In this document: positions 8,134 to 16,319 of the stretch, piece by piece
How the letters are laid out: each line of letters begins with the position of its first letter
How positions within the stretch are numbered: the first letter of the stretch is position 1
Assembly: GCA_934667105.1 (NCBI GenBank)
Contig: CAKULG010000001.1
Location: 169,947 to 233,946, forward strand
Length of the DNA: 64,000 bases
Source: an uncultured Clostridia bacterium
GTDB taxonomy: Bacteria > Bacillota > Clostridia > Christensenellales > Aristaeellaceae
Direction of reading: 5' to 3'
Program-made: the position numbers and the translations under genes
The notes under the pieces: generated by a model
What the model was told of the DNA's origin: nothing
Database searches by the model: none
What the model saw: only the letters and a program-made list of their open reading frames with translations

Positions 8134-9303
8134 TTATTCCGCCAAAGGCTGACTTAGCACCAGCAGCAGGCCCGTCTGTTCGCCCATGCCGCTGAGCGAC
8201 AGCTGATCGAACACGATTTCCACCTCGCCCGCCGCGCTCACCCGGGCCCGCTGCACCGTCCAGGTCATGGCGGTTTCGCCCTCCGCCGCGCCTTCCTTGG
8301 GCAGGCCCAGCGCCGTCACTACGGCCTGGCCGGGGGCATAGGGGGTGGCGAAGGTGAAGGCGGCGACGGCGTCGCCGTAGGTATCCACATAGTCGATGGT
8401 AATCAGCGGCAGATAATCGTAAACCACCAGCCGCTCCTTTTCCAGCGCGTCCCCCAGCAGCGGCTGAACGCTGATCTGATTCTCCTGGGGCAGCCAGGCG
8501 GCGGCGGGCTTTTTCTGTTCCTTCACGTGCGCGCGCAGCTGCTTCATTTCCTCCTGAATCTGCGGGGTTTCATCCACCACCAGCAGCTGGAAAGCGTGGG
8601 GGAGGGGATCGCCGTTTTCATCCGTCACCTTGACGATGCGGGTTACGTCGTAGGCGGTTTTACTGGGCAGCTCCACATGGATGGTTTCCTTGCGGTAAGT
8701 GACCACGCCGCCCCGCCGTCCCGGCCGGATGGTGAGCAGGCTGAAAATTACGTCCTCGTTTTGCAGCGCCTGCATCAAATCCTGGGGTGCGGTGAATTCC
8801 ACCAGGCCCAGCGCCGTCACCTCGGCGGGCACCGCCGTCCAGACCAGGGCTTCGGGATCGGAGGTATCCCCCAGCACCGCCGCCACCAGCTGGCCGGGCT
8901 GATAATCCACGTCCAGCAGCATTTTGACCAGCAACTCCGTCTGCGGCTCCGCCGCCGGGGCGTGGAGGCGCATCAGTTCCGTCATATGCAGCGCGTCCGG
9001 GTCTGCCCGGCCCGCCAGTAGCGCCTCGATCTGGCGCTGCGTTTCCTCGGGGAAGAAGCGCACGGGGCGGTTCTTTTCTTCATAGACGAATTTGTAGGCG
9101 GCGGTTACGGTATCCACCGTCAATTGATCGGGAACCAGCGTTTGCAGGGCGTAGGGCGTTTGCTCCGCGTCCTGCCAGGCGGCTTCCAGAGAAAGCACCT
9201 CGTCCTGGGTGGGCGCGCCGGGCACGTCGGTGTATTCCTCGGCCAGGGCGGCCCCGCAAAGCAGCAGACACAGCGCTAGAAGAAGGGCAAAGCGTTTCAT
9301 CAT
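8134..9303 (-). CDS. Secreted protein of unknown function
   Basis: 389 aa beginning with a clear signal peptide (MMKRFALLLALCLLLCGAALA, likely cleavage after ALA). The mature part is mostly beta-strand in character and has no motif I recognise. It contains a charged central segment (QIQEEMKQLRAHVKEQKKP). A start at either of the tandem Met codons (9303 or 9300) is possible, with AAAGGGGA upstream. It lies between the LCP and Wzz genes, so it is probably a cell-surface partner of the polymer assembly genes. No function is proposed. Confidence 0.8.
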   Translation of the reverse strand: MMKRFALLLALCLLLCGAALAEEYTDVPGAPTQDEVLSLEAAWQDAEQTPYALQTLVPDQLTVDTVTAAYKFVYEEKNRPVRFFPEETQRQIEALLAGRADPDALHMTELMRLHAPAAEPQTELLVKMLLDVDYQPGQLVAAVLGDTSDPEALVWTAVPAEVTALGLVEFTAPQDLMQALQNEDVIFSLLTIRPGRRGGVVTYRKETIHVELPSKTAYDVTRIVKVTDENGDPLPHAFQLLVVDETPQIQEEMKQLRAHVKEQKKPAAAWLPQENQISVQPLLGDALEKERLVVYDYLPLITIDYVDTYGDAVAAFTFATPYAPGQAVVTALGLPKEGAAEGETAMTWTVQRARVSAAGEVEIVFDQLSLSGMGEQTGLLLVLSQPLAE

Positions 9304-9342
9304 GGGAAATCCCCTTTCGGTTATCCTCGGTTTGGACGGCGA

Positions 9343-10368
9343 CTACTCAAAAAACAGACTCGCCAGCAGACTGTCCAGCGCGTCCTGATCCGCGTGGAAT
9401 TCCATAAAGCCGTCCGCGCCTACGGCGTGGCTTCCCGCCAGGGCGGCGGTATCCAGGCGCGTATACGCTCGGCTGGCATAGGCCAGATTAATCAGCCAGC
9501 CCCGCTGGGCGTCGGTGGTCATATGGCCGGACAGCGCGTCCAGCAGCGCCCCGGCGAAGTTCATATCCTCGTTCAGGCGCTGGGAAAGCAGCGCCTCCGC
9601 CTGCTGCATAAAAACGCGCTGGCGGCGCATCCGGGCGGCGTTGGTGCCCTCGCCCACGCCCATGCGCCCGCGGACGAAGTATTCCGCCTGCTTGCCCTGC
9701 AAGGTCAGGGTGGTTCCCGGGGTCATGGCGGGATCCAGGGCGGAGAAATCCTCCTCCAGCGTGACGGTCACGCCCCCCAGCGCGTCGTTGAGCAGGGCGA
9801 TGCTGTCCATATCCAGGGCCACGGCCGCGTCAATGGGCACGCCTCCCAGCAGCTTGCTCGCCGCCCAGACGGCGTTTTCCCGGTTCTCCGCCGCCGAATC
9901 GCCATAGGCGTAGGAAAGGCAGAGCTGCGCCGTCCGCACGCCGGCGTAATCCCCGAAGGGGCCGTAAATGCGGATGGGGGTCATGGTATCTCGATCCAAT
10001 TGCAGGGAAGCGACGGTTTTTTTCTCCCGGTCGAAGCTCAGCAGCAGCAGGAAATCCGCCTGCCCGTCATAGCGGGCGGAGGCGCGCTGCGCCTGCTCCG
10101 TCCAATCCACGCCGATGAGCAGCACGTTGGTCAGCGCCCGCTCCCGATAGCGCAGGGCGCGCCCGGCGTATTGCAGCGTCAGCTCTCCCGAGGAAAAGCG
10201 CCCCGCCAGGGAGCCCATGGGTTCCGCGGCCTCCACGGCCTCCAGGCGGCCGCCCACCAGCCGAACCCCCGCCAGCACGCCCGCATAAACCAGCGCGGCG
10301 CATAAAACAAGAACCGCCAGCTTACCGCGGGACGGCCTTTTCCGATATGTTTGATGACGATACCCCAT
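9343..10368 (-). CDS. LCP-family (LytR-CpsA-Psr) cell-wall polymer ligase-like protein
   Basis: 341 aa with a basic N-terminus, one membrane helix (~residues 15-36) and an extracellular LCP domain. Typical pieces are NVLLIGVD, a Gln-Leu-Asp-Arg-Asp-Thr segment (LQLDRDTM), an alternating Arg-rich stretch (AARMRRQRVFM) and LGGV. LCP proteins attach undecaprenyl-linked polymers to peptidoglycan. Its start overlaps the end of the antiterminator gene by 47 nt, and a GGAGCG site lies before ATG 10368. It fits a role in anchoring whatever polymer this operon controls. Confidence 0.85.
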   Translation of the reverse strand: MGYRHQTYRKRPSRGKLAVLVLCAALVYAGVLAGVRLVGGRLEAVEAAEPMGSLAGRFSSGELTLQYAGRALRYRERALTNVLLIGVDWTEQAQRASARYDGQADFLLLLSFDREKKTVASLQLDRDTMTPIRIYGPFGDYAGVRTAQLCLSYAYGDSAAENRENAVWAASKLLGGVPIDAAVALDMDSIALLNDALGGVTVTLEEDFSALDPAMTPGTTLTLQGKQAEYFVRGRMGVGEGTNAARMRRQRVFMQQAEALLSQRLNEDMNFAGALLDALSGHMTTDAQRGWLINLAYASRAYTRLDTAALAGSHAVGADGFMEFHADQDALDSLLASLFFE

Positions 10369-10912
10369 CCGATCGCTCCGTTTCCAGGGCAGGTGAGTTG
10401 GGAGAAAGCGTTTCTAATAGATCAAAGCCCAGCCAGACGGAAACCGGCTTGCCGTTGAAGGAAAGCACCACCTGGCCGCTGCGTCCCCGCCGGTCGATTT
10501 TCGTTATGCTGCCCTCCATATCCTTGAGAGGGCCGCTGACGATGCGGATGCGCTCCCCTTCCCGATAGGCCTTGGAGAAGGAAAGCAGGCCGTCGTAGGA
10601 AAACAGCCAGCGGGCGAACTGCTCGTCCGCGCCGGTGAGCTGCCAGACGTGGCGATCCGTCTGAAGAATCCGGATGACGTTTTCCTGGGGAAATCCAGGA
10701 TAGGGAACAAAGCCCCGGGGCGCACGAAAAAAAACGTAGCTGGGGAGCAATATGGCCTGAACCTTGCTCTTTTTCCCATTTACAGATTTATGCTTTTCCC
10801 ACCGCGCCGTCAGGGCGCAAACGCCCGGGCAGGCGGCTTCGATTTGCTCCGCCACCAGCGCTTCCTTGCCCGTGATGCAGAAAACGCAGCCATATACACT
10901 GTTTTCGGACAT
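10322..10912 (-). CDS. LoaP/NusG-family transcription antiterminator
   Basis: 196 aa from ATG 10912, chosen because GGAGG lies 8 nt upstream; an upstream in-frame ATG at 10942 has no such site. The N-terminal NGN domain starts VYGCVFCITGKE and contains LLPSYVFFRAPRG. The C-terminal KOW domain reads GERIRIVSGPLKDMEGSITKIDRRG. This domain pair defines NusG paralogues; a copy at the head of a long operon is typical of LoaP/UpxY-type operon-specific antiterminators. LoaP homologues in Firmicutes act on long polysaccharide and secondary-metabolite operons via an RNA hairpin in the leader. The ~35 C-terminal residues are a low-complexity tail, possibly kept because they overlap the LCP start. Confidence 0.85.
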   Translation of the reverse strand: MSENSVYGCVFCITGKEALVAEQIEAACPGVCALTARWEKHKSVNGKKSKVQAILLPSYVFFRAPRGFVPYPGFPQENVIRILQTDRHVWQLTGADEQFARWLFSYDGLLSFSKAYREGERIRIVSGPLKDMEGSITKIDRRGRSGQVVLSFNGKPVSVWLGFDLLETLSPNSPALETERSDGVSSSNISEKAVPR

Positions 10913-10961
10913 AGCTTCGCCCTCCGGCACGCAATCCGGCATTTATCGCGATGCGGTCGAT

Positions 10962-10989
10962 TTCGCCCGGGCCCGGGAAGGCGGGCGAA
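10962..10989 (-). promoter_or_regulatory. GC-rich hairpin in the operon leader
   Basis: A perfect 8-bp stem (TTCGCCCG paired with CGGGCGAA) encloses a 12-nt GC-rich loop, 50 nt before the antiterminator start. It is not followed by a U-run, so it is not an ordinary terminator. LoaP proteins are known to recognise an RNA hairpin in the leader of their target operon, so this is a candidate site; I cannot test it against a consensus. Confidence 0.4.
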
Positions 10990-11191
10990 CCCGATCACGC
11001 AAAAGTATCTCTCGCCCGCTTTCACCCCGCTGAACCCTCAGCGTCGGCTTCCAAGGGCAAGTTGTTCCGGCGCTTTTCTTCCCCTGCAAAAGGGACGATA
11101 CACGCCGGGGCCGCCGCAACGCCAACGTGCGCGGGGGCCATGCAGCGATGCGCAAAATGCGGGTGCGTCTCACGCATCCTAACAATGTAAC

Positions 11192-11220
11192 ATTATACAC
11201 GGAAAAGAGGGCCTCGTCAA
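11192..11220 (-). promoter_or_regulatory. Sigma-A promoter of the LoaP-polysaccharide-RiPP operon
   Basis: -35 TTGACG (11215-11220) and -10 TATAAT (11192-11197) with a 17-nt spacer on the minus strand. Transcription would start near 11185 and leave a ~270-nt GC-rich leader before the antiterminator start, enough for several hairpins. Confidence 0.8.
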
Positions 11221-11269
11221 CTGTTTCACTACTTATTTATAATTCTTGTGGGGGAAATTTCCATTTCCA

Positions 11270-11324
11270 TTTTTCCCCGCTGCAACGCGGATTTTTCCCC
11301 GCTGCAACGCGGATTTTTCCCCGC
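11270..11324 (+). repeat. Short tandem repeat, 22-nt unit, 2.5 copies
   Basis: The unit TTTTTCCCCGCTGCAACGCG plus GA occurs at 11270-11291 and 11292-11313 without change; the next 11 nt (11314-11324) repeat its beginning. It lies in the gap between two divergent promoters (11192-11220 and 11457-11485). Confidence 0.85.
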
Positions 11325-11387
11325 TTTTGTTCACGGAGAAGCAAGCCGGTTTTTTTGCTTTTCCTCTGTTCCCATACAGCTTTCTTG

Positions 11388-11433
11388 GCGTGGACGCGGG
11401 GCGACAGCGCAAAGGACGGTTCCCCCGCATATT
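11388..11433. repeat. Dispersed intergenic repeat, fragment
   Basis: About 46 nt reading GCGTGGACGCGGGGCGACAG and ending in GGTTCCCCCGC-AT. It is nearly identical to 59465-59511, and its GGTTCCCCCGC end also matches the arms of the long hairpins at 21381, 23587, 23932 and the sequence at 30470-30490. No coding sense is apparent. Confidence 0.65.
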
Positions 11434-11456
11434 ATTTATCTTATCGCCTTTCCCAC

Positions 11457-11485
11457 TTGCGTTCTTTGCTTTTTTGGCGTATGAT
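11457..11485 (+). promoter_or_regulatory. Promoter upstream of the THF riboswitch
   Basis: -35 TTGCGT (11457-11462), 17-nt spacer, -10 TATGAT (11480-11485). The start site would be near 11492, about 20 nt before the riboswitch. Confidence 0.6.
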
Positions 11486-11510
11486 GGTATCGTTCCTGCG
11501 ATCCGATATA

Positions 11511-11612
11511 GGCAGAGTAGGCCTTGGCGCGTCAAGTGTTCATGGACGGGGAGTTGTCATGAAACGAAGACGGGGAGGAAGCGTCGCGGTGCCAAGGCCG
11601 CATCCCACTGCT
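11511..11612 (+). ncRNA. Tetrahydrofolate (THF) riboswitch
   Basis: The conserved elements of the THF class are in order: GGCAGAGTAG at the 5' end, a GCCTTGG arm, CGCGTCAAGTGT, CGGGGAG, an AACGAAG segment, GCGTCGCGGTG, the pairing arm CCAAGGC, then CGCATCC and closing CACTGC. GCAG pairs with CTGC (P1), GCCTTGG with CCAAGGC (P2), and TTCATG with CATGAA (P3). It sits directly upstream of an ECF folate-family S-component, the usual target. A GC-rich hairpin at 11640-11678 (inner stem GGCCC/GGGCC), ending 7 nt before the ribosome binding site, is the probable expression platform. Confidence 0.92.
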
Positions 11613-11700
11613 TTGGATGTGAAACGCCTTTTTGCGGATCAGAATTTCCGGGCGGCCCCAGAGGGCCGGGTCCGGCTGATTTTGAGGGAGGTGTTTTTCT

Positions 11701-12432
11701 ATGTCTCAGGCGAAGAAAGCGCCCCGGGCGGACGGATATTGGGCACTGGCGCTGAAGAATGTGCGCGATCCCAAAATGCTGGCCTTCGCCAGCCTGATTA
11801 TCGCCCTGCGGGTGGCGGTGAAGGCCTTTCGCATTCCGCTGGCGGCGGGGCTGTCGCTGAATTTCGATTGCTATATCAACGCGCTGGGCAGCGTTGTGTA
11901 CGGCCCGCTGGCGGCGCTGCTGGTGGGCGCGGCGAGCGATACGCTGGGGTGCATGCTGTTTCCCAGCGGGCCGTATTTTCCGCCCTTTGCGCTGGTGGAA
12001 ATGAGCAGCGGGTTCATTTTCGGCTGCATGCTGTGGCGCAGGCGGCTGACGGTGAACCGGGTGCTGGCGGCCAAATTTCTGGTGAACCTGGTGTGCAATA
12101 TTGTCCTCACCTCGCTTTTCATGAAATGGAATTATTATGTGATGTACGGCCTGGAAAAGGCGGAGGCGTACACGATCATCAACCTGGTGCGCATCGGAAA
12201 GAACCTGGTGCTCTTCCCGCTGGAGGCCATGCTGATTACGCTGGTTTTGCAGGCGGCGGCGCCCATTCTGGCCCGAATGCATTTGCCCCAGGTGGACGCG
12301 GGGCTGCTGAAGCTGGAAAAAAAGCACTATATCCTGCTGGCCGCGCTGCTGGCCGCGTCGGCGGCGTTGGTGCTGCTGTATATCAACGGCGGCGCGGAAT
12401 TTATTAAAAACCACAATATCAAGGGCCTGTAA
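11701..12432 (+). CDS. folT: ECF transporter S-component, folate family
   Basis: 243 aa with six predicted membrane helices. The N-terminal segment KMLAFASLIIALRVAVK followed by LSLNFDCYINALG and YGPLAALLVGAASDTLG is typical of folate-family ECF S-components. The S-component binds folate and docks onto a shared EcfAA'T module, which is not in this window. GGGAGG lies 9 nt before ATG 11701. The THF riboswitch in its leader independently supports folate as the substrate. Confidence 0.9.
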   Translation: MSQAKKAPRADGYWALALKNVRDPKMLAFASLIIALRVAVKAFRIPLAAGLSLNFDCYINALGSVVYGPLAALLVGAASDTLGCMLFPSGPYFPPFALVEMSSGFIFGCMLWRRRLTVNRVLAAKFLVNLVCNIVLTSLFMKWNYYVMYGLEKAEAYTIINLVRIGKNLVLFPLEAMLITLVLQAAAPILARMHLPQVDAGLLKLEKKHYILLAALLAASAALVLLYINGGAEFIKNHNIKGL

Positions 12433-12455
12433 GGGCCCGCGCCTTGGAGGAAGCC

Positions 12456-13148
12456 ATGGAAGCGTTTCAGCAAAGTATTCTGGACGAGCTGCGGCGGCTG
12501 TATCCCGATACCGCCCCCGAGTTGCATTTTTCCAACCCCTACGAAACGCTGGTGGCCACCATTCTGGCCGCTCAGTGTACTGATCAGCGGGTAAACCAGG
12601 TGACGCCCGCCCTGTTTCGGGATTATCCCACGGTGGAAAGCATGGCCCGGGCCACGGCGGAGGAAATCTACCCCTATGTGAAAAGCTGCGGCTTTAAAAC
12701 CAAGGCGGCGCATATCGTGGCGGCCTGCCAGATGATGATGGAGCGCTTCGGCGGCCGGGTGCCCAGCACGCTGGAGGAGTTGACGGCGCTGCCCGGGGTG
12801 GGCCGGAAAACCGCCAACGTGGTGCTGGCCTTCGCCTTCGGCGTGCCCGCCATGCCGGTGGACACCCATGTGTTCCGGGTGAGCAACCGCCTGGGCCTGG
12901 CGCAGGCGGACACCGTGGAGGAAACCGAGCGCCAGCTCACCGCCCTGATCCCCCGGGAGGATTGGCGGGAGGCGCATCACTGGCTGATTTTCCATGGCCG
13001 CCGGGTGTGCCATTCGCAAAAGCCTGATTGCGATCACTGCACCCTGCGCCCCTATTGCCGGGGCGCTCAGGCGGCGCATATGCCCAACCCCAAGCGGGAC
13101 GCTCAGGCCCGGGCCCGCAGCCGGGCGGAGGCACAGGCGAATTTGTGA
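12456..13148 (+). CDS. nth: Endonuclease III (DNA glycosylase/AP lyase)
   Basis: 230 aa from ATG 12456, with GGAGG 5 nt upstream. The HhH motif LPGVGRKTANVV carries the catalytic Lys (118), and VDTHVFRVSNR carries the catalytic Asp (136). The C-terminal CHSQKPDCDHCTLRPYC gives the CX6CX2CX5C 4Fe-4S pattern. It removes oxidised pyrimidines in base excision repair. A ~25-residue Ala/Arg/Gln-rich tail follows the Fe-S motif. It follows folT by 23 nt and probably shares its transcript. Confidence 0.95.
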   Translation: MEAFQQSILDELRRLYPDTAPELHFSNPYETLVATILAAQCTDQRVNQVTPALFRDYPTVESMARATAEEIYPYVKSCGFKTKAAHIVAACQMMMERFGGRVPSTLEELTALPGVGRKTANVVLAFAFGVPAMPVDTHVFRVSNRLGLAQADTVEETERQLTALIPREDWREAHHWLIFHGRRVCHSQKPDCDHCTLRPYCRGAQAAHMPNPKRDAQARARSRAEAQANL

Positions 13149-13171
13149 GAAATTATTGGGGAGCAAGATCG

Positions 13172-13200
13172 AAAAAAAGAGCGCAAATTGCTCTTTTTTT
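13172..13200 (+). terminator. Rho-independent terminator after nth
   Basis: An 11-bp stem (AAAAAAAGAGC with GCTCTTTTTTT) with a 7-nt loop, and the T-rich run continues downstream. Confidence 0.85.
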
Positions 13201-13451
13201 GTTTTTTCCAAGAAAAAAGACGAAAAAAGATAGAAAAATAGAAAAATCGGTACCAATCCATCTGAAGAACTGGACGCGATGATTGTGATAAGTGACGGAA
13301 ACGGGATTTTCCGGGAAAAATGCATCGAAAATTGTGGCTTTTTTTCTAAATTGCTTTTATAATAGAAGCTGATACTGGGGAAGGGCCGCCCGAAAGCAAG
13401 CAGCGGCTTCTCTTACCTAAACGCGCGAAAAAACTGCGGAAGGATCTTTGT

Positions 13452-14210
13452 ATGTTAGATTTGCAGCGGGCCAGCCTGTGGAAGCGGATTTCGGCGTTTC
13501 TATTCGATTTTATTCTGCTGGGAATCGCGGCGGCGCTGTTTGCCTTTGCGCTTTCCGCCGCAGTTGGCTACGACCGGCAGATCGAAACGTTTCAGGCCCG
13601 GTGCGATTATTACGCGGCGCAATACGGCGTGGAATATCAATTGTCCATCGCCGAATTCGAGCAATTGAGCCAGGAGGAAACCCAACGCCTGGCGGAGGCG
13701 GAGCAGGCCCTGCGCCAGGACGAGCAGGCGGCCTACGCCTATGAAATGATGATGCGGCTGGCGCTGGCGATTCTTTCCGTCAGCCTGCTGCTGGCCGCCC
13801 TGATTTTTGAATTTTTCATTCCGCTGGCGCTGGGCAACGGCCAAACCCTGGGCAAAAAGATCTTCAGCCTGGGCGTTATGCGGACGGAGGGCATCCGCGT
13901 GAACGGCGTATGCCTTTTTATTCGCGCCATTTTGGGCAAATACACATTGGAAACCATGATTCCCGTTTCGCTGCTGCTGATGCTGTATTTCGGCACGCTG
14001 GGCCTGACGGGCACGGTGGTGCTGCTGGCGATGGGGGCGCTGCAATTGATCCTGCTGCTGGCCACCTATCGCCATACCCCCCTTCACGATTTGCTGGCGG
14101 GCACGGTGGAAATCGATCTGCCCAGCCAGATGATCTTCGACAGCCGGGAGGCCCTGATCGCCTACAAAGAGAAAATGCAGGCCGAGCGGGCCGCCGCCCA
14201 GCCCTCCTGA
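13452..14210 (+). CDS. RDD-family membrane protein
   Basis: 252 aa. It begins with the RDD-type segment LWKRISAFLFDFILLG and has further helices near 95-120, 150-170 and 175-200. Conserved RDD features include NGQTLGKKIFSLGVMR and a RHTPLHDLLAGT segment near the end. An insertion of ~55 hydrophilic, Glu/Gln-rich residues between helices 1 and 2 is unusual and would be extracytoplasmic or coiled. It lies 46 nt upstream of the ABC importer genes. A TATAAT at 13358 may belong to its promoter, but no good -35 accompanies it. Substrate and role are unknown. Confidence 0.8.
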   Translation: MLDLQRASLWKRISAFLFDFILLGIAAALFAFALSAAVGYDRQIETFQARCDYYAAQYGVEYQLSIAEFEQLSQEETQRLAEAEQALRQDEQAAYAYEMMMRLALAILSVSLLLAALIFEFFIPLALGNGQTLGKKIFSLGVMRTEGIRVNGVCLFIRAILGKYTLETMIPVSLLLMLYFGTLGLTGTVVLLAMGALQLILLLATYRHTPLHDLLAGTVEIDLPSQMIFDSREALIAYKEKMQAERAAAQPS

Positions 14211-14256
14211 ACGCGCTTCCCATGATTTTATTACGGATAGAAAGAAAGGGGATACC

Positions 14257-15360
14257 ATGAAAATCGTCCTGCAAAACCTGACCAAGATCTTTCCCAGCCG
14301 GAATAAGAAATCCAGCGACGAAGTGGTGGCGGTGAACAATTTTAATTTCGAAATTCCGGACGGCAAGCTCATCGGTCTGCTGGGCCCCTCGGGCTGCGGC
14401 AAGAGCACCACGCTGTATATGATCAGCGGCCTGCAAAAGCCCACCAGCGGAAAAATCTTTTTCGGGGAGGACGACGTGACCGAGCTTTCTACCGAAAAGC
14501 GGGGCATTGGCCTGGTGTTTCAGAATTACGCGCTGTATCCCCATATGACGGTGAAACAGAATATCCTCTTCCCCCTGCAAAATCTCACCGGCGCGGATAA
14601 GCTGCCCAAGGAGAAAATGCTGGAGCGGGCGTATGAGGCGGCCAAGCTGGTGCAGATCGAAGAATTGATGGATCGCAAGCCCAGCGAGCTTTCCGGCGGC
14701 CAGCAGCAGCGGGTGGCCATCGCCCGGGCGCTGGTGAAAATGCCCCGGGTGCTGCTGCTGGACGAGCCCCTTTCCAATCTGGACGCGCGGCTGCGCCTGC
14801 AAACCCGGGAGGAGATTCGCCGCATCCAGAAGGAAACGCAGATCACCACCGTGTTCGTCACCCACGATCAGGAGGAGGCCATGTCCATTTCGGATATGAT
14901 CGTGGTGATGAAGCTGGGCGTGGTGCAGCAGATCGGCAAGCCCCAGGAGGTGTACGATAACCCCGCCAACCTGTTTGTGGCCAAGTTCCTGGGCACGCCG
15001 CCCATCAACGTGTTTTCCGGCCAGGTGCGGGACGGCGCGCTGTATATCGGGGAAGACCGCGTGATGGAAATTCAGGGGATCGCCGATCAGAACGTGACGG
15101 TGGGCATCCGGCCAGAGGGCTTCATTCCCGATGAAAACGGCCCCCTGCGCTGCCGCGTGAGCAATACCGAGGTGATGGGCCGGGATGTGAGCATCGTCTC
15201 CACCCATTCCGCCTCCCTGAACCCCGTGGTGCGCTCCATCATCAACGCCGATCACGGAATTCAGTTGCAGCAGGAATTCGTCCGCTACGCCGTCAAGCCC
15301 CATAAGCTTTTTATCTTCAGCCGGGAAACCGAGGAACGCATTCCCTTTGAGGTGAAGTAA
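14257..15360 (+). CDS. CUT1-type ABC importer ATPase (MsmK/UgpC-like)
   Basis: 367 aa. Walker A is GPSGCGKSTT, the signature is LSGGQQQRVAIARAL, and Walker B is LLLDEPLSNLDA, with the switch His in VFVTHDQEEA. A C-terminal TOBE/OB region (from about residue 240) is typical of sugar-importer ATPases. An insert of about 10 residues in the N-terminal region (PSRNKKSSDE) is slightly unusual. The two permeases and the binding protein follow on the same strand, so this is the energising subunit of that importer. Confidence 0.93.
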   Translation: MKIVLQNLTKIFPSRNKKSSDEVVAVNNFNFEIPDGKLIGLLGPSGCGKSTTLYMISGLQKPTSGKIFFGEDDVTELSTEKRGIGLVFQNYALYPHMTVKQNILFPLQNLTGADKLPKEKMLERAYEAAKLVQIEELMDRKPSELSGGQQQRVAIARALVKMPRVLLLDEPLSNLDARLRLQTREEIRRIQKETQITTVFVTHDQEEAMSISDMIVVMKLGVVQQIGKPQEVYDNPANLFVAKFLGTPPINVFSGQVRDGALYIGEDRVMEIQGIADQNVTVGIRPEGFIPDENGPLRCRVSNTEVMGRDVSIVSTHSASLNPVVRSIINADHGIQLQQEFVRYAVKPHKLFIFSRETEERIPFEVK

Positions 15361-15361
15361 T

Positions 15362-16306
15362 ATGGTGAACAGCAAGCAATCCTGGAAAGCCTGGCTTTAT
15401 CTGGCCCCGGCCATCGCGCTGCTGATGGTGTTTACGGTGTGGCCCATTATCAACACGGTGCGCATGGCCCTGCTGGAAAATTACAGCGGGCTTAAGGCCG
15501 CAGGCGGCACCACCTTCCAATTCGGCTTTGGCAATTTCGCCAAGGTGGTGAAATACCGCAAGTTCCTTTCCTGCCTGAAAAACACGGTGCTTCTGTGCCT
15601 GTGGACGGTGCCCATTTCCACCGTGCTGGCGCTGCTCATCGCCGTGGCGCTCAATTCCATCAAGCCCCTTAAAAAGACGCTGCAAACGATATTCTTCCTG
15701 CCCTACGTCACCAATTCCATCGCCATCGGCATGGTGTTCGCCGCCATGTTCAACATCGTGGGCAGCTTCTACGGCACGGAAAATGAAATCGTGGTCACGG
15801 CGGGCATTATCAACAACGTGATCGAGTTTTTCGGCGGCCAGCGCGTGAACTGGATCAACTACGGCTCCAGCTATACCGCCAATATGGTGGTGATGGTGGT
15901 GTACATCGTGTGGAACGCGCTGCCCTTTAAAATTCTGGTGCTGCTGGGCGGGCTGCAATCCATCAACAAGCAGTATTACGACGCGGCCAAGGTGGACAGC
16001 GCCTCCCGCCGCCGCATCTTCACCCGCATCACCGTGCCGCTGCTTTCGCCCATGCTGGCCTATGTGATTATCACGGGCTTTATCGGCGGCTTTAAGGAAT
16101 ACACCAGCATCGTGGGTATCTTCGGCGAAACCATGGGCCCGCCCGACGACGGCGGCCGCTTGAACACCATGGTGGGCTTTATTTACGATTCCCTGAGCAA
16201 TAACAGCCAGGGCCGGGCCAGCGCCGCGGCGCTGATCCTGTTCGGCATCATTCTTGTGGTCACGCTGATTAATCTTCAGGTGAGCAAGAAGCGCGTGCAT
16301 TATTAA
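15362..16306 (+). CDS. ABC importer permease, MalF-like
   Basis: 314 aa, beginning 1 nt after the ATPase stop. Six membrane helices are visible, and the EAA-loop equivalent is YYDAAKVDSASRRRIFTRITVPLLSP, placing it in the CUT1 permease family. An expanded periplasmic segment between residues ~140 and 175 is present. It would pair with the MalG-like permease encoded next. Confidence 0.92.
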   Translation: MVNSKQSWKAWLYLAPAIALLMVFTVWPIINTVRMALLENYSGLKAAGGTTFQFGFGNFAKVVKYRKFLSCLKNTVLLCLWTVPISTVLALLIAVALNSIKPLKKTLQTIFFLPYVTNSIAIGMVFAAMFNIVGSFYGTENEIVVTAGIINNVIEFFGGQRVNWINYGSSYTANMVVMVVYIVWNALPFKILVLLGGLQSINKQYYDAAKVDSASRRRIFTRITVPLLSPMLAYVIITGFIGGFKEYTSIVGIFGETMGPPDDGGRLNTMVGFIYDSLSNNSQGRASAAALILFGIILVVTLINLQVSKKRVHY

Positions 16307-16319
16307 GGGGGGCCGCCGT

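Noticed and set aside
10943..11182. Small frames in the LoaP leader
   Set aside because: No ribosome binding site or conserved features; this region is an untranslated leader behind a promoter.
11270..11324. CRISPR array
   Set aside because: The repeats are contiguous without spacers and number only two and a half.
13918..15375. 485-codon minus-strand frame opposite the sugar-importer ATPase
   Set aside because: The plus strand has all ABC motifs; the minus frame has none.
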